Source: UBA1361 sp041656375 (lineage in GTDB: Bacteria; Bacillota_I; Bacilli_A; RFN20; CAG-826). From it: a stretch of DNA of 51,571 nucleotides. The translations under genes and the position numbers were made by a program. Positions 16,301-25,508 of the stretch are shown here, one piece after another. The notes below the pieces were generated by a model that made no database searches, was not told the DNA's origin, and was given only the letters and a program-made list of their open reading frames with translations. Location: assembly GCA_964410505.1 (NCBI GenBank), contig CAYPGR010000006.1, forward strand, positions 1 to 51,571. Reading direction: 5' to 3'. The stretch's first letter is position 1. Each line of letters starts with the position of its first letter.

Positions 16301-18085
16301 ATGTGTGGTATTGTTGGCGGCATTAGTTCGCGAAATGTAAAAGATTATATTATAAAAGGCTTAAAATCATTAGAGTACCGGGGCTATGACTCGGCTGGTA
16401 TTGCACTACTCCATCCTGATGAAATTAAACTGACCCGTGTGAAAGGTGGGGTTGATTTACTAAGTGAAGCGATTAAAGACGAACCTGATGTCACGATCGG
16501 GGTCGGTCATACAAGATGGGCCACCCACGGCGCCCCATCCATCATTAACGCCCATCCCCAAACAAGCATGCATGGTTATTTTTCGGTCGTTCATAACGGC
16601 GTGATCGATAACTTCCGTACGCTCAAAGCCCGTCTCATTGATCATGGTTATCACTATAACGGCGATACCGATACCGAAATTGTCGCCAATCTCATTGAAC
16701 ATTATTATCTCAAACACCATAAAGGGCCACTTGAAGCAATTAAATTAGCGCTTCATGATATTCGCGGGAGCTATGCCCTCGCCATCTTATTTAAAAATGA
16801 CTTCGAACACATCTATTTTGCCAAAATGCGGTCTCCACTCGTCATTGGCCGTGGCGAAAGCGGCATGTATTTGGCAAGTGATTATATGCCGATGGCGAAA
16901 GAAGCCAAAGAATTTTACGCTGTGAATGACGGTGAATATGGCTTTTTAACGAAAGACGACCTCGTTCTCTACAACCTCAATAACCCGAATAAACTCCAAG
17001 TCACCTACCACGAACGGGAACTTGAACAAATTGATATCGGCCTTGAAGGTTATCCGCACTATATGCTTAAAGAAATCGAAGAATCGACCCAAGTCGTCCG
17101 CCGCTTACTCGATTACTATTATGACGGCTCTAAATTTCTTTTTGATGAAAACTTAATGAAAACCGTCTCGAAAGCCCCAAAGCTCGTCTTTATTGCGGCC
17201 GGTACGAGCTATCATGCATGTCTCATCGCCCGCCGTTATCTTTTTAATTTTGCAAAAAATGCTGATGTCTTCGTTGCCAGCGAATGGGCGTATTACCCGT
17301 ATATCACCGATCCTGAATCAGTCTTCGTTTTTGTCAGTCAATCAGGGGAAACTGCCGATTTAATTCGCTGTATTGATATTGTCCGCCAACGCGGGAATAC
17401 GATTATTACGATTACAAACTCGAAAGGCTCAACTCTTGACCGCTTAAGCGACTTTACACTTCTTCTTTACGCCGGATACGAAGTATCGGTTGCCTCAACA
17501 AAAGCTTATACCGCTCAAATAACGCTATTTGCGCTAGTGCTGGCTGCCCTCCGTGATAATCACAACACGATCAGCGACTTCTATAGTGTCATTAAAGCTC
17601 AAGAAAAGATTATCGAGAACAAAGAAATGATTCACCAAATTGCCAAAAAGATTGCTAGAGCCCATGACGTCTACTTCCTCGGCCGCGGCCTTGATCATGA
17701 TGTGGCGCTTGAAGCCTCCCTTAAACTAAAAGAAATCACCTATCTTCATAGTGAGGCCTTCCCTGGCGGTGAACTCAAGCATGGTCCAATTGCCCTCATT
17801 AGTCCAGAATCCCCTGTTATTGGTTTTGTAAGTGACCCTTTAACTGCTGACGCGATTCGCTCAAACTTTGAAGAAGTCAAAGCCCGCGGGGCTCATGTCT
17901 ATGTCATTAGTCCAAAATCGTTATCACGCGATGATGATGCGATTATTGTGCCGACAACCAAAAACTATTTGTCTCCCTTAACCATGGGCATTGTCGGTCA
18001 ATATTTGGCTTACTACGTCGCCCTTGAACTTGGCACCAACATTGATAAGCCGCGTAATCTTGCCAAATCGGTTACAGTCGAATAA
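16301..18085 (+). CDS. glmS: Glutamine-fructose-6-phosphate aminotransferase
   Basis: 594 aa, family length. It makes glucosamine-6-phosphate from fructose-6-phosphate and glutamine. The start MCGIVGGIS exposes the catalytic Cys2 after Met removal; GAGGAGG lies 6 bases before the ATG. Residues 1-230 are the class II glutaminase domain (GYDSAGIAL, GHTRWATHG, HNGVIDN), and two SIS sugar-isomerase domains follow at about 285-420 (SQSGETADLI) and 455-585 (ELKHGPIALI). The C-terminal AKSVTVE matches the conserved end. In a cell without visible wall genes, the amino sugar may feed glycolipids or glycans (inference). A terminator follows. Confidence 0.97.
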   Translation: MCGIVGGISSRNVKDYIIKGLKSLEYRGYDSAGIALLHPDEIKLTRVKGGVDLLSEAIKDEPDVTIGVGHTRWATHGAPSIINAHPQTSMHGYFSVVHNGVIDNFRTLKARLIDHGYHYNGDTDTEIVANLIEHYYLKHHKGPLEAIKLALHDIRGSYALAILFKNDFEHIYFAKMRSPLVIGRGESGMYLASDYMPMAKEAKEFYAVNDGEYGFLTKDDLVLYNLNNPNKLQVTYHERELEQIDIGLEGYPHYMLKEIEESTQVVRRLLDYYYDGSKFLFDENLMKTVSKAPKLVFIAAGTSYHACLIARRYLFNFAKNADVFVASEWAYYPYITDPESVFVFVSQSGETADLIRCIDIVRQRGNTIITITNSKGSTLDRLSDFTLLLYAGYEVSVASTKAYTAQITLFALVLAALRDNHNTISDFYSVIKAQEKIIENKEMIHQIAKKIARAHDVYFLGRGLDHDVALEASLKLKEITYLHSEAFPGGELKHGPIALISPESPVIGFVSDPLTADAIRSNFEEVKARGAHVYVISPKSLSRDDDAIIVPTTKNYLSPLTMGIVGQYLAYYVALELGTNIDKPRNLAKSVTVE

Positions 18086-18103
18086 TTACTTAATTAAACA
18101 AAG

Positions 18104-18130
18104 AAAAAAGCCACTTAAATGTGGCTTTTT
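18104..18130. terminator. Bidirectional terminator between glmS and the DsbA-like gene
   Basis: AAAAAGCCAC and GTGGCTTTTT pair around TTAAAT, with T tracts in both directions. It lies between convergent genes. Confidence 0.85.
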
Positions 18131-18148
18131 AGTTATTTAGGATGCGAT

Positions 18149-18850
18149 TTATTCAGGCGCACAGCCGTCATCAACACTACACGTCGCATTTGGATCACCG
18201 ACCATTTCAAGTGGCGAAGCTGCTTGAAAAGCTTTTTCAATCGTTTGAATAAAGAGTTCATCGGGTTGTGCCCCGGCAATGGCGTACTTTTGATCAAAGA
18301 CAAAGAATGGCACGCCGCGGACCCCAATAAGACGTGCTTCATAGATTTCAGTTTCTACGACGTCTAAATAGCGGTCACTATTGATGACATCAAGTGCTTC
18401 TTGCTGATCAAGTCCGACTTGCGCGACTAACCCTAAGAGGGTCCCTTGATCTGCTAAGTTCGCCCCTTTAGTAAAATAGGCATCCATAAACGCTTCGGTT
18501 AACGCCCCTTCTTGATTAAAGGTGCGCGCCCATTTTGCTAAGCGGTGGGCGGTAATCGTTTTCATCATCTTTGTTTTTTCTAAATGATAATCAAGGCCAT
18601 AAGCGGCGGCAAAATCTTTGACGGGATCCATCATCCGCTTTGCGTCACTGATACTGACACGCTTCACTGCCGCGAACGCTTCATAGCCTTCGCCAACTGG
18701 ATGAAGCGGGGCTTCTGGGTTTAGTTCATATGACTTAAAGATAATTTCAACTTTATCTTTATATTTAAAATCTTTTAAAGCTTGTTCAATTTTACGTTTT
18801 CCGATATAACAAAAGGGACAGACAAAATCACTCCATATTTCTATTTTCAT
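18149..18850 (-). CDS. DsbA family (FrnE-like) thioredoxin-fold oxidoreductase
   Basis: 233 aa from the ATG at 18850, six bases after GGAGG; the ATG directly before it (18853) is only three bases away. MKIEIWSDFVCPFCYIGKRK is the FrnE/2-hydroxychromene isomerase-like start with the CPFC redox pair (Cys11 and Cys14). There is no signal peptide, so it acts in the cytosol. The helical insert and the late RGVPFFVFDQKYAIAGAQ, including the cis-Pro, fit the DsbA fold. A second Cys pair at the C-terminus (CSVDDGC, about 224-230) is typical of FrnE-type proteins. Its partners are unknown; a role in oxidative stress is known for some relatives only. Confidence 0.88.
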   Translation of the reverse strand: MKIEIWSDFVCPFCYIGKRKIEQALKDFKYKDKVEIIFKSYELNPEAPLHPVGEGYEAFAAVKRVSISDAKRMMDPVKDFAAAYGLDYHLEKTKMMKTITAHRLAKWARTFNQEGALTEAFMDAYFTKGANLADQGTLLGLVAQVGLDQQEALDVINSDRYLDVVETEIYEARLIGVRGVPFFVFDQKYAIAGAQPDELFIQTIEKAFQAASPLEMVGDPNATCSVDDGCAPE

Positions 18851-18960
18851 CATTTCCTCCTTCGAGTCGTTATCCTTAAATGAGGATCAAGGTAGACTCC
18901 TACGAGATATTATCGGTAATAGGTCTATTTCACAACTGATTTGCTTATAGGGGTCTTTCT

Positions 18961-19602
18961 TTAATCAAAGATATCCGTTTGGTTTGCTTCAAGACTTTGG
19001 TAGATTTGATAAGCAAGATTTTTTAGTTTGCGCGGTTCATCTAAAAGGGACCAGATGTCTTCAAGCATCTTGGTCGTATACGGGGTCTTAAGCCACACTT
19101 TAAGATAACCTTGACGGCCATACTTTTCAATTAAGTGAGCATGGACATCAGGAAAGATATCGTCAAAGCTGAGGCCAGTTTCTTTTCGATATAAGAGCGC
19201 ACGTTTAATCACCGTTTTAGCATCACTTTCACGGTCCGCTTCGGCAATGACCATGCCGTAAATCGAGCGCGGAGCACTTTTTGCACTCGCGCGGTGATCT
19301 TCAACCGCTTCTTTCATCGTCGTAAGCTCTTCTTTCGAAAAGAAGGACTCGAGGATAGGATCTTTAAAAAGCATCTCGCCACCAATGAGATGATGGGTAT
19401 TACGATCTTTTAAAAGCCCGAGATCATGAAAGACGGCAATCGTGTAGAGCATATCAGGATTAAGATGGTACGGTTCGCCGATGATAAATGATTTTTTAAT
19501 GACTGCTTGCACATGATCACGACCATGTGCTTTATCTAGTTGCGTGTAAAGGGGGATGATATGTTGATCGAGATAACTTACTAATTTTTGATTAATATTC
19601 AT
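18961..19602 (-). CDS. HD-domain phosphohydrolase
   Basis: 213 aa; AGAGG lies 9 bases before the ATG. The metal-dependent HD motif set is visible: HGRDH (26-30), AVFHDLG (56-62), HHLIGG (70-75), VEDHRAS and the late Asp in EADRESD. Relatives hydrolyse nucleotides or phosphate esters, but the substrate cannot be read from the sequence. The last third is basic and aromatic-rich (KVWLKTPYTTKML). It is cytosolic and stands alone, 110 bases upstream of the DsbA-like gene in the same direction. Confidence 0.83.
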   Translation of the reverse strand: MNINQKLVSYLDQHIIPLYTQLDKAHGRDHVQAVIKKSFIIGEPYHLNPDMLYTIAVFHDLGLLKDRNTHHLIGGEMLFKDPILESFFSKEELTTMKEAVEDHRASAKSAPRSIYGMVIAEADRESDAKTVIKRALLYRKETGLSFDDIFPDVHAHLIEKYGRQGYLKVWLKTPYTTKMLEDIWSLLDEPRKLKNLAYQIYQSLEANQTDIFD

Positions 19603-19718
19603 TGAATGAACCTCTATTCATCATTATATTACAACCATTATAATGCGTTAGAGGATGATAAGCACAGTGGAAAAGAGAATAGTATTACGAAAATTGTTGA
19701 TTAGCAAATACCAGCCCT

Positions 19719-20204
19719 TTACGATAGATCCTCAATTTTATAGCTAAAATCAAAGGCTTCTATATCGTTGACATTAATGACATAGATCTCCTCAATAATT
19801 ATCGAGGACATAAAAGGTTTGTGAACAATAAACTTGTTTACTTCAATCTCTGAATCGTTAATAGGAATAAATTTATATATGAAACCTTCATTTTCAATAT
19901 AATAAACCATTCGGTTTCCAATAGATTCAAATGATTTTATAGAAGTCCAAGTGGCGTCGACATAAAAATAATGTTGCCATTTTTGCTTGGTTGAATTTGA
20001 ATTGACTTCTTCCTTTTATCATAGTGATAAACGGTGGAACTTTGATAATTCATCGTATATTTGTCACCAAATACAATCCGTTCTTGATCAAGACTATCCC
20101 CGAAATGAACGACGGCATAAGCTATGTAACGACTATTATAACCACAACTAACAAGAGAAAGCATGATTCCTAAAGTAAAAATGGATGTTAATATTTTTTT
20201 TATC
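19719..20204 (-). pseudogene. Frameshifted small lipoprotein gene
   Basis: Two reading frames together give one small lipoprotein. The upstream frame reads KKILTSIFTLGIMLSLVSCG (lipobox LVSC) and runs to about 20017; the downstream frame continues KEEVNSNSTKQKWQHYFYVD and ends at 19719. Restoring one A in the AAAA run near 20017 joins them (YHYDK-KEEVNS). The natural start is also missing: the position expected after GAGGATTATCG holds ATA (20202-20204) instead of ATG, next to a run of eight As; a slip there would alternatively join an upstream ATG. About 160 aa if intact. Either a decaying gene or one with errors in A-runs. Function unknown; the product would be lipid-anchored. Confidence 0.6.
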
Positions 20205-20305
20205 GATAATCCTCATTTCATATTTAGTTAATTAAGACTCATTTTACCATTACCTTTACACTTGTCCAAGTTATAGATTAAAGGTAAAAAACTGTATTTG
20301 GCACC

Positions 20306-20336
20306 TAAAAGAAAATGCTACATCTATGTGTAGCAT
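20306..20336 (-). terminator. Terminator of the tRNA-Arg gene
   Basis: On the minus strand ATGCTACA pairs with TGTAGCAT around CATAGA and is followed by TTTCTTTT, 17 bases past the tRNA 3' end. Confidence 0.75.
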
Positions 20337-20352
20337 AATTTTAGTTCATAAA

Positions 20353-20429
20353 TGGCGTCCCGGGAGCGATTCGAACGCCCGACCCACAGCTTAGAAGGCT
20401 GTTGCTCTATCCGACTGAGCTACCGGGAC
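20353..20429 (-). tRNA. tRNA-Arg (anticodon UCU)
   Basis: Read on the minus strand: acceptor stem GTCCCGG/CCGGGAC, D arm GCTC...GAGC, anticodon arm ACAGC-CTTCTAA-GCTGT (anticodon TCT, reading AGA/AGG), T arm GGGCG-TTCGAAT-CGCTC, discriminator G and an encoded CCA. 77 nt with CCA. Confidence 0.97.
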
Positions 20430-20482
20430 ACGCAAAACATTTTAGCGTAATTTGAGGTTTCATGCAAATGTTGACATCGTTA

Positions 20483-22228
20483 TCACGCATTTAATTTTTC
20501 TAATAGTGCGATTGCGACCTCTTTCGGGATAATTTGCGTTAGTTCTTCAAGAGAAACATGTTTTAAAGCGTCAACGGAGAGGTATGTTTTAAGTAATATA
20601 TGTTGTCTTTTCTTCCCAAGCCCCTTGATCCCGTCAAGCATACTGGCGTAAGTGGCTTTACTTCGCTTCGCGCGGTGACTCATAATCGCAAAGCGGTGGA
20701 CCTCTTCTTGCATTGAGGCGAGGAGGGTTAAAAGATTACGCGGTAAGTCTAATGGTTCATCTTTCGTAATGAGACCGCGAGTTTGGTGTTTGTCGTTTTT
20801 AACAAGCCCAGCGTAATGGAGCGGAAGCTTTAATGCTGTGACGACCTCCTCCGCAATGCCAAGTTGCCCTTTCCCACCGTCAATAATAAGGAGGTCGGCA
20901 AGGGTTTGGTTTTCTTTTACTTTCCGCGTGTAGTGCCGAGTTAAAACTTCTCGAATGTTATTATAGTCATCAAACTTATTCTCACTCGTGATGTTATATT
21001 TTCGGTAAAGTTTTTTAAACGGCCGCCCATTAATAAAGGTGACCACGACCCCAATCGCTTCTTCACCTGAAAGATGGGCTATATCAACAAGTTCGATATG
21101 ACGAGGATAAGGGATATCTAAGACTTTTCCTAATTCGTCAAGGAGTTCGTTTTCAGCATTTAGTTGTTGATGAAAGAGTAAATATTTCGATAATAGTTCA
21201 CTTGCATTTTGGTAAGTCCGATTTAAGAGTTCGAGGTGTTGGCCGCGGGTAGGTACAATAATCTTTGCCGGATATAGAAGACTTAGTTCTTCCCCGATAT
21301 ACGAACTACCTAAAATGATATTAACGGGGACCAGGCGATGTTCATAGTATTGACCAAGAATCGTTACCACTTGTTCATTAACATCCCCAAAGGCATTAAG
21401 TGCTTCAAATTGTTGTGATAACAAAATACCTTTACGGTAGGAAACAACATTAAGACCAATTAAGTCTTCAACGACACTAAAAGCAATCACATCGGCGTCA
21501 ATCTTACTACTCAGTTCAACGTGTTGTTCCGTGTAAACATGCTTAATCGCATTTACGATCGTTTTATAGTCATTTGCTTTCTCGAAATTAAGCTTACTGC
21601 TTTCTTCTTTCATGAGCGCTTCATACCGTCTTAAAGTCGTATTATCTTTACCGTTTAAAAAGGTTAACACTTGACTGCGGACCACTTCTATATCTTCTTC
21701 ACTCACCTCTTTAAAGCAATACCCAAGACATTGATCAAGGTGATAGTAAAAGCACGGTGTTTTATGGTGGCCTTTACATTTTTTGGTTTTAAAAATCTTA
21801 TTAATTAAGTCGACAATTTGATACGCCTTTTGACTCGCGGGGAAGGGTCCAAAATAGGTGAGATTCGGATTGGTGGCACGTCTTTCAATACTGACGACAG
21901 GATCCCCTACTTTCGTTACGGCAATATAAGGATAATGACTGTCATCTTTCAGCATGATGTTATAACGTGGATAATGGGTTTGGATCAGTTTTAACTCTAA
22001 AATAAACGCTTCTTTTTCACTATTGGTGACAATTGTTTCAAAACGGACAATATGTTTGACCATCGCCCGTACTTTCCCGACTTGAGGCCGGGTAAAATAT
22101 TGGCTCACGCGCGCTTTTAAGTTTTTCGCTTTACCTATATATATAATCTTCCCATGTTTATCAAACATCAAATAGACACCTGGTTTGGTGTTTAAATTAT
22201 CAATTAAAAAGCTTAGTTCTTGGTTCAT
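20483..22228 (-). CDS. uvrC: UvrABC excision nuclease subunit C
   Basis: 581 aa. It makes the two incisions in nucleotide excision repair with UvrB. The N-terminal GIY-YIG nuclease is clear (GVYLMFDKHGKIIYIGKAKN, 17-36), with the KARVSQYF segment after it. A Cys-containing region (CKGHHKTPCFYYHLDQCLGYC, about 156-177) and the UVR UvrB-binding helix pair (about 195-235) follow. The RNase H-like incision domain shows VDIAHLSGEEAIG and LLIDGGKGQLG. A helix-hairpin-helix tail (IKGLGKKRQ, then TYLSVDALKHVS) ends it. Its ATG shares one base with the mutS2 stop (TAATG), so the two are translationally coupled. Confidence 0.97.
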   Translation of the reverse strand: MNQELSFLIDNLNTKPGVYLMFDKHGKIIYIGKAKNLKARVSQYFTRPQVGKVRAMVKHIVRFETIVTNSEKEAFILELKLIQTHYPRYNIMLKDDSHYPYIAVTKVGDPVVSIERRATNPNLTYFGPFPASQKAYQIVDLINKIFKTKKCKGHHKTPCFYYHLDQCLGYCFKEVSEEDIEVVRSQVLTFLNGKDNTTLRRYEALMKEESSKLNFEKANDYKTIVNAIKHVYTEQHVELSSKIDADVIAFSVVEDLIGLNVVSYRKGILLSQQFEALNAFGDVNEQVVTILGQYYEHRLVPVNIILGSSYIGEELSLLYPAKIIVPTRGQHLELLNRTYQNASELLSKYLLFHQQLNAENELLDELGKVLDIPYPRHIELVDIAHLSGEEAIGVVVTFINGRPFKKLYRKYNITSENKFDDYNNIREVLTRHYTRKVKENQTLADLLIIDGGKGQLGIAEEVVTALKLPLHYAGLVKNDKHQTRGLITKDEPLDLPRNLLTLLASMQEEVHRFAIMSHRAKRSKATYASMLDGIKGLGKKRQHILLKTYLSVDALKHVSLEELTQIIPKEVAIALLEKLNA

Positions 22229-24537
22229 TATTCAAAATAGACGATCGTTGCCCCACCTTGACCGTCAAATTGTCCTCCGGGGGTAAACTTTGTAACATAA
22301 TTCACAGTTTTTAGATACTCATGAATCGCGCGCCGTAAGGTGCCGGTGCCAAAGCCGTGAATAATCCGGACACTTGGGTAACGCTTCAGTAAAGCACGAT
22401 CAAGATACGGCCGAATCGCATTTAAGGCTTCGTCGACCCGCATCCCAATGACATTAATTTCCGGTTTCACTTGATCGACTTTCGCGTCAAAATCAGTTAC
22501 CACCACCGGCTTAACGGTTTCTTTCGGCCGTTTGGTCGCCATCTTTAATTCTTGTTTGGTCGCTTTAAGATGTTTGCCACTTCGAAGCATAATCGTATAT
22601 TGATCATTTCTAAATTGGGTTATTTCGCCGCGCATATGAAGACTTTTAATCTCGACAAAATCGCCGATTTCAAAATCATCTTCACTATCCGCGTTTAATT
22701 CTTCTTCTTTTTCTAGTAAATTAGCGACTTCTTTGCGGAGTTCAATCATTTCATGTGCTTTGCCGCCGGTTTGAAGTGCACCCTTGACTAATTGGTCAAG
22801 CGTTTTAAGGGCTTCTCCAATTTCTTCCTTCAGCCGTTCATTCCGTTCGGCACTAAATTTATTTTTTTCATCCAGCATGCGCGATAATTCTTTATTAAGT
22901 GCTGCTTCTTTTTCTTTGACGGTTTGTTTTTCTTGATTGAGTGCTATTTTTTCTTTCTCAAGTAGCGAAATCTCATAACGTAATTTACCGATCGTCGTTT
23001 CAAAATCATACACCCCTTTACTGAGGTAACGATTCGCTTCTTCAATTACGGTTTTAGGAATACCAAAGCGTTTGGCGACGACGAGTCCATAGGAACGGCC
23101 GGGAACATTCTCGTGATATTGATAAAGTGGCGATAACTTTTGTTCATCAAACGCCATCGAGGCATTAATGATGCCTTCACTCTTGTAGGCAAATTCTTTG
23201 AGGCGACTATAGTGACTTGAGATAACGGCACTGATGTGGTGATTAAGTAGATATGCAGTAATTGCCAGGGCGAGCGCTTCGCCTTCTTCAGGACTTGTCC
23301 CAGTGGCAAGTTCATCGAGAAGCACTAAGTCGTCTGTTGTCGCTTGATCAAGAATTTGACCAATGCGCTTGACATGACTACTAAAAGTTGACAGATTTTG
23401 GCTAAGGCTTTGTTCGTCACCAATGCTCGCGTGAACGTTATGATAAAAATATAAACGGGGCGGCGTACTAACCGGTAACATTAGTCCACTTTTTGCCATT
23501 AAGACGAGTAATCCCATCGTTTTTAAAGCGACCGTTTTCCCGCCGGCGTTTGGTCCGCTAATGACGATAATATATTGGGTGTCACTCAGGTTAAAGGTAT
23601 TTGGGACGACCACCGCCGGATCAATTAGGGGATGACGGGCTTCATGAAAAAAGAGGCCAAGGGTTGACTGAAAAGTAGGAATAAGACCGTTGATTTTTTG
23701 TCCATATTGTGCCTTAGCAAAAATTAAATCAATTTCAGCAAGGAGTATATTATTATTTAATATTTGTGATTCGTAACCGAGTACTTCCGTCGTTAAAGCC
23801 CGCAAAATCGTATTAATTTCAATGATTTCATCATTTTGATAACTAATCAGCGTATTATTAAAGGCAGCGATTTCACTTGGCTCAATAAAGATCGTTTGTC
23901 CTGAATTAGAAATATCATAGATGATGCCATCGACCTTATTCTTATGGACGGTTTTCACTGGGATGACGAAGTGACCTTCCCGTTTTGTAATGAGGGGCTC
24001 AGCCAAGATCGATCCGTAACGAGATAAAAGACTATTCGCTGCTTTCGTCAAGCGGTCTTCACTTGATGCAATGCTTTTCCGAATCCGCGCGAGATTACTA
24101 CTCGCCGTATCTTTAACAAGTAGATTAGGGGTAATAACCTTTTCGATCGCTTTTGCTAAAAAGGATAAATCAAGTTCACGGCCAAGCATATTTTTTAATA
24201 AAGGGGCACCACTGAGTTTATCTTTTAAGTACTGATCCACTTTCATCATGTTTAAAATATCCGCACTTATGAGATAAAAGTCATGTGGGGTTAAGATATT
24301 TCCTCTTTTCCCCGAATCAATAATGGGACTAAGGTCATGACTTTGACTGAGTGGCAGGGCACCAAAGCGCGTTAAGATGACATCGGCTTCACTCACCAGG
24401 GCGAGGGCCGCTTCTGCTTCTTCACGCGTCTCATAACTCGTTATTTGACTTGCGAAAATTCCGCCGCGTTCCGTCTTCGTAAAGTACTTTACTTGTTCGA
24501 CAATTTTACTAAATTCGAGGAGTTCATAAATATTCAT
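22228..24537 (-). CDS. mutS2: MutS2 ATPase/endonuclease (ribosome-splitting and recombination control)
   Basis: 769 aa, family length. It lacks the mismatch-recognition domain of MutS. The core domain leads to the ABC-type ATPase with Walker A SGPNAGGKTVALKT (about 328-341), Walker B LVLLDELATGTSPEEGEA and the NASMAFDEQKLSPLY stretch. A long charged coiled coil (about 500-610) and the C-terminal Smr nuclease domain (INVIGMRVDEAL, HGFGTGTLRRAI) follow. Relatives split collided ribosomes and suppress recombination. There is no well-placed ribosome binding site: GAGG sits one base before the ATG, while TGATAAAAT ends six bases before it, suggesting a leaderless mRNA. It heads the mutS2-uvrC operon and is divergent from rnhC. 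Confidence 0.96.
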   Translation of the reverse strand: MNIYELLEFSKIVEQVKYFTKTERGGIFASQITSYETREEAEAALALVSEADVILTRFGALPLSQSHDLSPIIDSGKRGNILTPHDFYLISADILNMMKVDQYLKDKLSGAPLLKNMLGRELDLSFLAKAIEKVITPNLLVKDTASSNLARIRKSIASSEDRLTKAANSLLSRYGSILAEPLITKREGHFVIPVKTVHKNKVDGIIYDISNSGQTIFIEPSEIAAFNNTLISYQNDEIIEINTILRALTTEVLGYESQILNNNILLAEIDLIFAKAQYGQKINGLIPTFQSTLGLFFHEARHPLIDPAVVVPNTFNLSDTQYIIVISGPNAGGKTVALKTMGLLVLMAKSGLMLPVSTPPRLYFYHNVHASIGDEQSLSQNLSTFSSHVKRIGQILDQATTDDLVLLDELATGTSPEEGEALALAITAYLLNHHISAVISSHYSRLKEFAYKSEGIINASMAFDEQKLSPLYQYHENVPGRSYGLVVAKRFGIPKTVIEEANRYLSKGVYDFETTIGKLRYEISLLEKEKIALNQEKQTVKEKEAALNKELSRMLDEKNKFSAERNERLKEEIGEALKTLDQLVKGALQTGGKAHEMIELRKEVANLLEKEEELNADSEDDFEIGDFVEIKSLHMRGEITQFRNDQYTIMLRSGKHLKATKQELKMATKRPKETVKPVVVTDFDAKVDQVKPEINVIGMRVDEALNAIRPYLDRALLKRYPSVRIIHGFGTGTLRRAIHEYLKTVNYVTKFTPGGQFDGQGGATIVYFE

Positions 24538-24611
24538 GCCTCTATTTTATCATTAATGATAACAATCGGGTAAATAATGTAATTAGCATGAACGTATGTT
24601 AAAATATGACT
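24538..24611. promoter_or_regulatory. Divergent promoters of mutS2 and rnhC, both start-codon-proximal
   Basis: On the minus strand TGATAAAAT is followed by AGAGGC and the mutS2 ATG. On the plus strand TGTTAAAAT (24597-24605) is followed by ATGACT and an ATG at 24612. Both are extended -10 boxes (TGnTAAAAT) six bases before a start codon, with no clear -35 hexamer. Confidence 0.5.
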
Positions 24612-25508
24612 ATGATAGAAACGAAATTAGAAATCCCGCGCCACGCTTTAAATCACGTACTTTCAAAGATAAACTTACCGCTTCATCAAAATACGGGCGC
24701 CTACATTCTTTTTCATTTTCGAAACAATCAAGAAGAATTAATCATCTACGATAATACAAAGAATAAACCGTACAAAGGGATCTATCGCGGAGATACTTAT
24801 CTTACGCTTTTAAAGTCGTACATCACATCCTCAAATAGCGTCGAGAGCGGGACTGTCGCTACTAAGATTCCGTTACCCCATATTGGGAGTGATGAAGTTG
24901 GATTTGGCGACTTTTTTGGTCCTCTTGTTGTGGTAAGCGCATATGTTGATGACACGATTGCGAGTAAACTTGCGCCCTATGATATTCAAGACTCCAAGAA
25001 AATGGATGATCAAAAAATAAGAATGATGGGTGCCGCACTTATTAACCTTGTCCCGCACGCCAAAAACATTGTCCTCAATCCAAAATATAATGAACTTATT
25101 AGCGCTGGCTACAATATGAATAAAATTAAAGCTATGCTTCATCAAAATGTACTGCTTACCTTGGCCCGTAAACAAAACTATAGCGGTGGCCTCTATCTTG
25201 ATAAATTCACCTCAGATAAACTTTATCAGACATATATAAGAGGGATGACACAAGGTGATGTTATTCTTCTGGCCGACGGTGAGCGTAATAGTTTTGCGAT
25301 TGCAACTGCCAGTGTCCTCGCCCGCTATTATTTTCTTTTAGAAATGGCCGCCTTAAATAATCGCTTTCATACGACGATTCCGCTCGGGGCAGGTGCCATC
25401 GTTGACCAATTTGCCCGTGATTTTTTAAAGAAAAATGGCCCAAGTAACCTTCGGGCCATTACTAAACATAATTTTCGAAATTTTAAAGATCTTTTTCCAG
25501 ACGCTTAA
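24612..25508 (+). CDS. rnhC: Ribonuclease HIII
   Basis: 298 aa from the ATG at 24612; an in-frame ATG also occurs at 24606, directly against the -10 box. It removes RNA from RNA:DNA hybrids. Residues 1-80 are the TBP-like substrate-binding domain typical of RNase HIII. The catalytic domain starts with PHIGSDEVGFGDFFGPLVV (Asp94-Glu95 after the shorter start), then LAPYDIQDSKKMDD and the metal-binding Asp in LLADGERNSFAIATASVLAR. No ribosome binding site is seen. The 3' end overlaps the convergent pseudouridine synthase gene by 26 bases, so the two transcripts are antisense at their ends. Confidence 0.95.
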   Translation: MIETKLEIPRHALNHVLSKINLPLHQNTGAYILFHFRNNQEELIIYDNTKNKPYKGIYRGDTYLTLLKSYITSSNSVESGTVATKIPLPHIGSDEVGFGDFFGPLVVVSAYVDDTIASKLAPYDIQDSKKMDDQKIRMMGAALINLVPHAKNIVLNPKYNELISAGYNMNKIKAMLHQNVLLTLARKQNYSGGLYLDKFTSDKLYQTYIRGMTQGDVILLADGERNSFAIATASVLARYYFLLEMAALNNRFHTTIPLGAGAIVDQFARDFLKKNGPSNLRAITKHNFRNFKDLFPDA

